Positions 1 to 5,230 of a stretch of 5,230 bases of DNA are shown here, piece by piece. The notes beneath the pieces are model-generated. The model was not told the DNA's origin and did not search any database. It was given only the letters and a program-made list of their open reading frames with translations. Each line of letters starts with the position of its first letter. Within the stretch, counting starts at the first letter, position 1. The translations under genes and the position numbers were made by a program. The stretch is from Clostridia bacterium (GTDB lineage: Bacteria > Bacillota > Clostridia > Oscillospirales > Acutalibacteraceae): contig CAAFIS010000116.1 of NCBI GenBank assembly GCA_900763035.1, positions 1 through 5,230 on the forward strand, written 5' to 3'.

Positions 1-17
1 CGCGCTACACTTCAGGC

Positions 18-26
18 AAAGGAGGG
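18..26 (+). promoter_or_regulatory. Strong Shine-Dalgarno site for the beta-helix surface protein
   Basis: The sequence AAAGGAGGG lies 6 bases before the ATG at 33, an almost perfect match to the anti-Shine-Dalgarno end of 16S rRNA at normal spacing. It fixes the start codon at 33. The same ATG is followed by a textbook signal peptide, which supports the choice. Only 32 bases of upstream sequence are visible and no promoter hexamers can be identified in them. Confidence 0.85.
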
Positions 27-32
27 ATCCAT

Positions 33-1901
33 ATGATCCGAAAAGGTCACTTCACCCGGCTGTTCGCCGTGATCGCGGCGATCCTGCTTATCTGCTGTAC
101 GGTACCGCTCTGCGCATCGGCGCAGCAGATCGACCTGACCGGCGCCACGCGCCTGACGTTTTCCGACGGTGGCATCACCGCCGCCGACGGCAGCAGCACA
201 GCTTATCAGATCAAAGGCACGACCCTGACGATCGACGGTGTCGGGACCTATGTCCTGTCCGGCACGTGCGCGGACGGCAGCGTCACGGTCAAAAAGGGCA
301 CGACCGGCGTCACGCTGGTGCTCGACGGCCTGACACTGACCGGTAAGACCACCGCACCTATCACCTGCAACAAGAGCACGGCGGTCACGATCATGGCGGC
401 AGACGGCACGGTGAACACCTTAGCCGACACCGAGCAGAACAATGACGAAACGCACCCGGAGAATGAGGCGGCGGAGAACGCGGTCATCAAAGGCAAGGAC
501 GGCTCGCAGGTCACGCTGTGCGGTACGGGAACGCTCAAGATCGAGGCGAACGGCAAAAACGGCATCAAGTCCGGCGAAGCGACGGACGCGGAGGGCGAAG
601 CGTGGCTGAAGATCCGTGAGCTGACCCTGTCGATCGCAGCCGCGGTCAACGACGGCATCAATGCCGGTACCTCGGTCACGATCGAGAGCGGAACGGTCAC
701 CGTCAGCGCCGCCGACGACGGCATCCACAGCGACTATACGCTCACGATCGGCGCGTCCGGCACGACCGGGCCGACGATCGGCATCGAAAAAAGCAACGAA
801 GGACTGGAGGCGGCCCGGCTGACGATCGCGTCCGGCACGATCGCGATCAACGCCGATGACGACGGGCTCAACGCCGCCAACAAGTCGCTGTCCGACTATG
901 CGTTCTCGATCGCGATCACCGGCGGCACACTGAAGGTGACGGCCGGCGGCGACGGGCTGGACGCCAACGGCACGCTGAGCGTCTCCGGCGGCGACGTCAC
1001 GGTCTACACGTCGTCCAAAGCGGACGATCAGCCGCTGGATGCGGACGGCACGATCTCGATCACCGGCGGCACGGTGCTGGCCGCCGGCGGCAGCGCCGGC
1101 ATGGGGATGAAGCTGAACACCACGCAGCCGTATGTGCTGTTCGGCTCATCTGACATGGGCGGCATGGGCGGCGGACGTCCCGGCGGCGGTTTCGGCGGGC
1201 GCGGAGATGCACGGTCCGATACCTCCGGCAGCGGGAACGCGCAAAGCGCACAGGACACGCAAAGCGACCGGCAGCCGCCCGATCTGCCGAACGGACAGGG
1301 CGGCGGCACGCAAAGCGGTCAGCAGCCGCCTGAATTGCCGCAAGGCGGTCAGCCGGGCAATGCTCGGTCCGGCAATACGCAAAATAGTCAACAGCCCACG
1401 ACCCCGCCCGACGGACAGTCCGGCGGCGGGTCCGGTATGCCGGACGGCGTGGGCGGCAGCGGCGTTTCCGTCACAAAGGGCAGCACCTTCACGATCCGTG
1501 ACACGGACGGCGGCACGGTGCTCTCGGCCGAGGCGCCGTTCGCTCTGACCACCGTGTTCTACTCCTCGACCGACCTGACGGACGGCGGCAGCTACACGCT
1601 GCTGTCCGGTACAGACGGGCTGGCCACGTCCACCGCCGCCAGCGGCGAGAGCAGCACGGGCGGCGGCGCCGGGCGCGGCGATATGCAGCGTCCCGGTACG
1701 GACAGCGATAAGAAGAGCAGCAGCTTGCTCGTCATCTGCCTGATCGCGGCGGGCGTGTCGCTGCTGGTCGCCGCGGCGTGCGTCACGGTGCTGATCGTGG
1801 TGCTACACCGCCGGAAAAAGAGCACAGCATCCACCGCGGCACCGGCCGCAGCGCCGACCGCCCCCACGGACCAAAGCACCGACCCGAAGGAAAACGGATA
1901 A
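33..1901 (+). CDS. Secreted, membrane-anchored Cthe_2159-type carbohydrate-binding beta-helix protein
   Basis: A 622-residue surface protein. Residues 1-30 are a signal peptide: basic RKGHFTR, a hydrophobic core, and a likely cleavage after ASA at 30. Residues about 35-370 resemble the Cthe_2159/DUF4353 carbohydrate-binding domain. It opens with the family-like GTYVLSGT (71-78), then VTLVLDGLTLT (93-103), and continues as beta-helical coils. The coils are punctuated by NGI, DGI, DGI, EGL, DGL, DGL at about 177, 208, 230, 257, 278 and 308. GGTVLAAGG follows at 345-353. Residues 371-477 are a Gly/Pro/Gln-rich insertion, after which beta-rich sequence resumes (TFTIRD, SYTLLSG) to about 540. A single transmembrane helix spans about 565-591, followed by the stop-transfer HRRKK and an Ala/Pro/Thr-rich cytoplasmic tail. 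There is no LPxTG motif, so anchoring is by the helix. The family founder from Clostridium thermocellum is reported to bind cellulose and acidic sugars such as polygalacturonate. Binding here is inferred and the ligand is unknown. No catalytic motif is evident. The gene stands alone in the window; upstream partners would lie to the left. Confidence 0.85.
   Translation: MIRKGHFTRLFAVIAAILLICCTVPLCASAQQIDLTGATRLTFSDGGITAADGSSTAYQIKGTTLTIDGVGTYVLSGTCADGSVTVKKGTTGVTLVLDGLTLTGKTTAPITCNKSTAVTIMAADGTVNTLADTEQNNDETHPENEAAENAVIKGKDGSQVTLCGTGTLKIEANGKNGIKSGEATDAEGEAWLKIRELTLSIAAAVNDGINAGTSVTIESGTVTVSAADDGIHSDYTLTIGASGTTGPTIGIEKSNEGLEAARLTIASGTIAINADDDGLNAANKSLSDYAFSIAITGGTLKVTAGGDGLDANGTLSVSGGDVTVYTSSKADDQPLDADGTISITGGTVLAAGGSAGMGMKLNTTQPYVLFGSSDMGGMGGGRPGGGFGGRGDARSDTSGSGNAQSAQDTQSDRQPPDLPNGQGGGTQSGQQPPELPQGGQPGNARSGNTQNSQQPTTPPDGQSGGGSGMPDGVGGSGVSVTKGSTFTIRDTDGGTVLSAEAPFALTTVFYSSTDLTDGGSYTLLSGTDGLATSTAASGESSTGGGAGRGDMQRPGTDSDKKSSSLLVICLIAAGVSLLVAAACVTVLIVVLHRRKKSTASTAAPAAAPTAPTDQSTDPKENG
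1260..1427 (+). repeat. Imperfect tandem repeats coding a Gln/Pro/Gly-rich segment
   Basis: Three related 16-residue units lie within the surface-protein gene: QSDRQPPDLPNGQGGG (residues 410-425), QSGQQPPELPQGGQPG (427-442) and QNSQQPTTPPDGQSGG (450-465). At DNA level the first two share CAAAGCG followed by CAGCCGCC. The third has diverged. The segment is presumably a flexible loop, and such repeats can expand or contract between strains. Confidence 0.7.
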
Positions 1902-1918
1902 CGCCCCATAAACGACAC

Positions 1919-1958
1919 GATGCTCTCGGTGCCGATCATTTTCGGTGCCGGGAGCATC
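1919..1958 (+). terminator. Stem-loop after the surface-protein gene (terminator-like, no U tract)
   Basis: The arms GATGCTCTCGGTGCCG (1919-1934) and CGGTGCCGGGAGCATC (1943-1958) form a 16-bp stem around an 8-base loop, ATCATTTT. Three positions pair only as G-U wobbles, and only in RNA copied from the + strand; in the opposite transcript they would be A-C mismatches. It starts 18 bases after the stop codon, where a terminator for the + strand gene is expected. The bases that follow (ATGATATCACAAG) contain no run of T. It is therefore either an atypical terminator or a 3'-end stabilising hairpin. Confidence 0.55.
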
Positions 1959-2061
1959 ATGATATCACAAGATCGGCGAAAGTGCATCCTCATTCGTCCC
2001 CGACCGGCAATAGACGTTTTGCCATAATGACCAGAAGCAGGATCGCCGTCCCCTCCTATTC

Positions 2062-2122
2062 GATCCGGTCACCGACGCTCATCGGTCAACAGGACTTGCC
2101 GGATCAGTTTTGATACCAAAAC
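2062..2122. repeat. Cluster of inverted repeats in the intergenic region
   Basis: GATCCGG (2062-2068) and CCGGATC (2099-2105) are perfect reverse complements. They enclose a smaller ACCGA/TCGGT stem (2071-2075 with 2082-2086). Immediately to the right is a second dyad, GTTTTG-ATAC-CAAAAC (2107-2122). Together they could fold as a branched RNA or DNA structure. Neither is followed by a T run on either strand, so neither looks like a standard terminator. The function is unknown, and short dyads do arise by chance. Confidence 0.4.
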
Positions 2123-2262
2123 ACGAACCGGTCGGAGTTATGGTCACTAATCTTTTTGGCGGGAACACCGGCCACGTGATGCCCGGCTGCCGCTTGCCGT
2201 GCGCAAGGCGCTCCCGCAGATCCCGTTTCGCCGCGATCATACTATCTCTTCTTTTATCCCGG

Positions 2263-4662
2263 TCATTTCAGTTCAACGATGGTCACGCCGTTCTCGCCCT
2301 CGCCATAGGTGCCCAGACGGAAGCTTTTGACCTGCTTGTGTCCTTTCAGATGCCTCTGCACGGCGGCACGCAGCACGCCGGTGCCCTTGCCATGGATGAT
2401 CGCCACGCGCTCCAGCCCGCACATCACGGCGTTGTCCAAAAAGCGGTCGATCTCCGGCATCGCCTCGTCCGCCGCCATGCCGCGCAGATCAAGATCCGTC
2501 AGCGCGGAACGCTCCATCCGCCCGGAAAGGCCGCCGCCGGGCACGTTGTCCCCGCGCACCGCGGGCAGGGAACGGCCCTTTTTCTCGGCCCGGCGGGACT
2601 CGTACAGCCGCAGATCGCCGACCTTCACCCGCGTGCGCAGCGCGCCCGCCTGCACCTCGACATTGCCGTTGCGGTCGGGCGCTTTGATCACGGTGGCCTG
2701 CAGGCCCATACCGGTCAGCAGCACATGGTCGCCGACGGCCAGCGGGCGCGTCGGCACGGTACCGACGTCCTCGTGCGCCACCACGGGGTCGACCGCGTCG
2801 TCCATCCGCCGCAGGCGTGAGCGCAGCTCCGAGCGCACCTTCTGCGTTTTTTGCGAAAAATCGGCGGCATCCTTCTCCCGGCGCAGCTGCTCCAGTTCGT
2901 CCATCAGCTTCTGCGCTTCCTGCCGTGCGCGCTCCACGATCTGGCGTGCCTGCTGCTGTGCGGCCTCTAACTCGCGCCTGCGGCGCTCGTCGATGTCCCG
3001 CAGCTTTTCTTCGGCAGCCTGCGCGGCGCGCACGGCATCCGTCCGCGCCTGTTCGGCAGCGGAAAGCTGCTCCTCCAGTGCCTGACGGCGCTCGTCCAGG
3101 CCGCTGACCACATCCTCCAGCCGCCGGTCGTCCTTGTTCACCAGCGCGCGTGCACGCTCGACCAGCGCATCGTCCATCCCCAGCCGCTGCGTGATCGCAA
3201 AAGCATTCGAACGCCCCGGCACGCCGATCAGCAGCCGGTAAGTCGGGCGCAGGGACGCCACATCGAACTCGCAGCTGGCGTTTTCGACGCCCGGCGTGTG
3301 GATGGCATAGGCCTTCAGCTCCGCATAGTGCGTCGTCGCCGCTACGCGCGCACCCATGTCGTGCAGCCGCTCCAAGATCGCGATGGCCAGCGCCGCTCCC
3401 TCCACGGGATCCGTGCCGGAGCCCAACTCGTCGATCAGCACAAGGCTGTGCTCGTCCGCCTCGCCTAAAATGCGGATCACGTTGGTCATGTGCGCCGAGA
3501 AGGTGGACAGCGACTGCTCGATCGACTGCTCGTCCCCGATATCCACCAAAACGTGCGAGAACAGCGCGATCTGGCTGCCGTCGCTGACCGGCGGCAGCAG
3601 GCCGCACATCGTCATCAGCGTCAGCAGGCCGATCGTTTTCAGCGTGACGGTCTTGCCGCCGGTGTTCGGTCCCGTGATCACCAGCAGCGGATAGTCGCCG
3701 CCGAGCGACACATCGATCGGCACGATCTTTTTGGGGTCGATCAGCGGGTGCCGCGCCCGGCGCAGCACCGTGTGCCCATCGGTGGTCAGGCGGGGCTTCA
3801 TGCCCTGCTGTTTGTAGGCCAACCGTCCTTTGGCAAAGATCAGCGCCAGCTGCACCGCCACGTCATAGTCGGCGATGATCGACGACGCGAAACCGCCCAC
3901 CTCGACGGACAGCTCCAGCAGGATCCGCTCGATCTCCGCTGCCTCCTGCGCGCGCAGCACGCGCAGTTCGTTGTTCGCCTCCACCACGCCCATCGGCTCG
4001 ACGAACACCGTCGCGCCGGAGGCCGAGGTGTCGTGCACCAAGCCCGGCACCTCGCCGCGGTGATCGGCGCGCACCGGCACGACGAACCGCCCGTCGCGGA
4101 TCGTCACGATCGGCTCCTGCAGTGCCTTTTGATAGGTCGTCGAGCGGATCATGCGGTCCAGCTGTTCGCGCACACGGGCGCTCGCCGCGCGCATACGGCG
4201 GCGGATATCGGCAAGCGCGGGCGAGGCGTTGTCCGCCACTTCTTCGTCGTTGACCACGACGGCACCGATCCGCTCCTCCAGATGGCGGTTGCCCGTCAGG
4301 ACAGAGAACAGATCGTCCAAGCAGGTAGAAACGCCCTCACAGTGGTTCCTCCACTCGCGCAGGGCGCGGATGCTGCGCAGCGTTTCCGCGATGCGCAGCA
4401 GTTCGCTAAGTGACAGCGCCGCGCCGGCCTCGGCGCGCCGCAGCGGGTTCTTCACGTCGGTCAGATACCCGAAGGACGGCGTGCCGAAGCCTGCCATCAG
4501 GCGGCAGGCATCGTCCGTTTCGTCGATCAGGCGCTGCACCAAGGCCGGTTCGGTCTGCGGACGCAGGGCGCGCGCCAAGCGTGCCGCATCGTCACACGCC
4601 GCCTCTCCGGCCAGCATATCCAAGATCTTATCCAGTTCCAGTGCAGTATAGTCACGTTCCAT
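2263..4662 (-). CDS. mutS2: Endonuclease/ribosome-rescue ATPase MutS2 (Smr domain)
   Basis: A complete 799-residue MutS2, close to the usual family length of about 780-800. The N-terminal core and lever/clamp region (1-290) includes the conserved-looking DGRFVVPVRADHRGEVPG (190-207) and DTSASGATVFVEP (211-223). The ATPase domain carries Walker A GPNTGGKT (331-338), a Q-loop region DIGDEQS (374-380), the STFSAHM signature (386-392), Walker B LVLIDELGSGTDP (407-419) and the switch histidine TTH (443-445). A charged coiled coil covers about 510-625. A small beta-rich, KOW-like stretch follows (about 640-690). The C-terminal Smr domain (724-799) has LDLRG and HGKGTG (757-762). All key motifs are intact. 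The family lacks the mismatch-recognition domain of MutS. It has been tied to suppression of homologous recombination and, in Bacillus subtilis, to splitting or cleavage at collided ribosomes. Which role applies here cannot be read from sequence. The start is supported by a strong ribosome binding site. The gene lies 36 bases after recO on the same strand, suggesting co-transcription. Confidence 0.97.
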   Translation of the reverse strand: MERDYTALELDKILDMLAGEAACDDAARLARALRPQTEPALVQRLIDETDDACRLMAGFGTPSFGYLTDVKNPLRRAEAGAALSLSELLRIAETLRSIRALREWRNHCEGVSTCLDDLFSVLTGNRHLEERIGAVVVNDEEVADNASPALADIRRRMRAASARVREQLDRMIRSTTYQKALQEPIVTIRDGRFVVPVRADHRGEVPGLVHDTSASGATVFVEPMGVVEANNELRVLRAQEAAEIERILLELSVEVGGFASSIIADYDVAVQLALIFAKGRLAYKQQGMKPRLTTDGHTVLRRARHPLIDPKKIVPIDVSLGGDYPLLVITGPNTGGKTVTLKTIGLLTLMTMCGLLPPVSDGSQIALFSHVLVDIGDEQSIEQSLSTFSAHMTNVIRILGEADEHSLVLIDELGSGTDPVEGAALAIAILERLHDMGARVAATTHYAELKAYAIHTPGVENASCEFDVASLRPTYRLLIGVPGRSNAFAITQRLGMDDALVERARALVNKDDRRLEDVVSGLDERRQALEEQLSAAEQARTDAVRAAQAAEEKLRDIDERRRRELEAAQQQARQIVERARQEAQKLMDELEQLRREKDAADFSQKTQKVRSELRSRLRRMDDAVDPVVAHEDVGTVPTRPLAVGDHVLLTGMGLQATVIKAPDRNGNVEVQAGALRTRVKVGDLRLYESRRAEKKGRSLPAVRGDNVPGGGLSGRMERSALTDLDLRGMAADEAMPEIDRFLDNAVMCGLERVAIIHGKGTGVLRAAVQRHLKGHKQVKSFRLGTYGEGENGVTIVELK

Positions 4663-4668
4663 CGGTCA

Positions 4669-4676
4669 TCCTCCCC
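4669..4676 (-). promoter_or_regulatory. Shine-Dalgarno site of mutS2
   Basis: On the minus strand GGGGAGGA precedes the mutS2 start, with 7 bases between GGAGG and the ATG at 4662. A second ATG overlaps the end of this site, but it opens only a five-codon frame (MTDGT then stop). The ATG at 4662 is therefore the sensible start. The whole recO-mutS2 gap is 36 bases and leaves little room for a separate promoter. Confidence 0.8.
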
Positions 4677-4698
4677 GCACGGCATCGGCCGCGCGGCA

Positions 4699-5230
4699 TC
4701 AGGTCAGTTCCGTTCGCAATGTGCGGTACATCTCCAGCGTCGCATAGCGTCGCTGCCCCTGCACCAGCAAAAACCGCTGCGTCACGCGCGCCAGCCCCGC
4801 CGTGTCCTCCGGCGGCAGCGAAAAGGCGAAGCAGCGGGCAAAATCGCCGTACAGGACGTGCCGCAGCGCGGTCAGCACCCCCGGCGACAGCGGCATGGCA
4901 TCCGGCGGCGCCGGGTGATCCGGGCAGCAGAGCGTCCCGCCGGACGGCGAAAAGACGAACGCCGCGCCGTCCGTGCGGCCGCATTCGGCGCAGCCGGTCA
5001 GGTCGGGCATATAGCCCTCCAGGCACATCAGCCGCCCCTCCACGATCGCTTTGATCAGCAGCGGATCGCGTTCCCCCTGCGCCAGATAGTGCAGCGCATT
5101 GAGAAACAGGCGCAGATGCTCCTCGGCCGGGGCCTCGACCGGCGTCAGGTGCAGCGCCAATTCGCAAAAATACTGGGCAAGGGTCATCCGCTCCAGATCC
5201 TGCCGCAGCGGGAAGAACAGCTCCTGCGGC
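4699..5230 (-). CDS. recO: DNA repair protein RecO, C-terminal part (5' end outside the window)
   Basis: The reading frame is open through the right edge, so the methionine codon at 5187 is internal: the 14 codons before it read PQELFFPLRQDLER. About 176 residues are visible. They match the RecO C-terminal region: the FFPLRQDLERMTLAQYF helix, the helical LFLNALHYLAQG stretch, and LEGYMPDLTGCAECG leading into a zinc-finger loop that ends GGTLCCPDH. The N-terminal OB-fold (roughly the first 70-80 residues) is missing because the window ends. RecO works in the RecFOR pathway, binding single-stranded DNA, annealing it, and helping RecA replace SSB. Counting from the methionine at 5187, the putative metal ligands are C66, C69, C87 or C88, and H91. 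The gene precedes mutS2 by 36 bases and probably shares its transcript; the promoter is outside the window. Confidence 0.93.
   Translation of the reverse strand, partial: PQELFFPLRQDLERMTLAQYFCELALHLTPVEAPAEEHLRLFLNALHYLAQGERDPLLIKAIVEGRLMCLEGYMPDLTGCAECGRTDGAAFVFSPSGGTLCCPDHPAPPDAMPLSPGVLTALRHVLYGDFARCFAFSLPPEDTAGLARVTQRFLLVQGQRRYATLEMYRTLRTELT

Larger units (their letters stand above)
1902..2262. other. Convergent intergenic region between the surface-protein gene and mutS2
   Basis: This 361-base gap separates two converging genes and holds no confidently identified gene. It contains the stem-loop at 1919-1958 and nested inverted repeats at 2062-2122. A 53-codon minus-strand ORF (2079-2240, ATG at 2240) begins 22 bases after the mutS2 stop, with only a weak purine-rich AGAAGAG ahead of it. 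Base composition is uneven: 2101-2160 is 26/60 G+C (43%), while 2161-2220 is 44/60 (73%). No hairpin followed by a T run could be found for the mutS2 transcript. Its 3' end is therefore either Rho-dependent, served by a non-canonical structure, or beyond what reading by eye shows. Confidence 0.6.

Noticed and set aside
25..35. Adjacent GGATCC and CATATG (BamHI and NdeI sites) at the start codon, suggesting a cloning junction
   Set aside because: These arise from the Shine-Dalgarno GGAGGG followed by ATCCAT and the ATG. The flanking sequence has native composition and no vector sequence, so coincidence is the simpler explanation.
93..122. Lipoprotein signal peptide for the surface protein (Cys at residues 21, 22 and 27)
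   Set aside because: None of the cysteines has the small residue required just before it in a lipobox (I, C and L precede them). ASA followed by Q fits ordinary signal peptidase I cleavage.
248..724. Minus-strand frames opposite the surface-protein gene (also 420-728, 1028-1309, 1146-1391, 1592-1993)
   Set aside because: They are mirror images of the beta-helix and linker coding sequence, with compositional bias only and no credible ribosome binding site or domain.
1260..1427. CRISPR-like direct repeats
   Set aside because: The units are diverged, coding, in frame and without uniform spacers. They are protein repeats, not an array.
1999..2050. Purine-rich AGGAGGGG on the minus strand with a short frame ending MAKRLLPVGDE
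   Set aside because: No start codon is properly spaced from the Shine-Dalgarno-like run. The nearest ATG gives only 11 codons and an in-frame stop lies just upstream, so no gene can be supported.
2489..3607. 372-codon minus-strand frame overlapping mutS2 in another register
   Set aside because: It is Arg/Ala/Gly-rich low-complexity translation with no domain, while the mutS2 frame carries every expected motif across the same bases.
3490..4413. Long + strand open frame (307 codons) opposite mutS2
   Set aside because: It lies wholly antisense to intact MutS2 motifs. Its product is rich in Arg, His and Gln with no recognisable domain, as expected for a shadow frame in GC-rich DNA. The same holds for the + strand frames at 2110-2820, 2309-3085, 4151-4651 and 4410-5054.
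4652..5167. 171-codon minus-strand frame overlapping recO
   Set aside because: The overlapping recO frame has clear RecO sequence and a zinc-finger loop. This one is Gly/Ala/Arg-rich without features.

Overview
This 5.2 kb window is GC-rich: sampled 60-base lines of the genes are about two-thirds G+C. Shine-Dalgarno sites are strong, genes are tightly spaced, and the proteins are Firmicutes-type (MutS2 with a C-terminal Smr domain, Gram-positive-style RecO, a secreted Cthe_2159-type beta-helix protein). This suggests a high-GC member of the Clostridia, most likely an Oscillospirales/Ruminococcaceae-like gut anaerobe. That placement is inferred from gene content and composition, not from a marker gene.

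Layout. (1) Bases 33-1901, + strand: one large secreted, membrane-anchored protein. It has a signal peptide, a right-handed beta-helix-like carbohydrate-binding domain of the Cthe_2159 (DUF4353) type, a Gly/Pro/Gln-rich repetitive insertion, one transmembrane helix and a short cytoplasmic tail. A strong ribosome binding site sits just upstream, and any promoter lies outside the window. (2) Bases 1902-2262: a 361-base convergent intergenic region. It contains a strong stem-loop just after the first gene, further inverted repeats, a sharp base-composition step near 2160 and a 53-codon minus-strand ORF of doubtful reality. (3) Bases 2263-4662, - strand: a complete mutS2. (4) Bases 4699-5230, - strand: the C-terminal two-thirds or so of recO, running off the right edge.

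The two minus-strand genes are 36 bases apart on the same strand and probably form one transcript, recO-mutS2. RecO acts in recombinational repair by loading RecA. MutS2 has been linked to suppression of recombination and, in Bacillus subtilis, to rescue of collided ribosomes. The surface protein converges on this pair and is functionally unrelated as far as the sequence shows.

I did not find a convincing undescribed system. The items most worth a second look are the repetitive insertion inside the beta-helix domain, the intergenic composition step with its small ORF, the + strand-specific stem-loop lacking a U tract, and the CxxC...CCxxH form of the RecO zinc finger.
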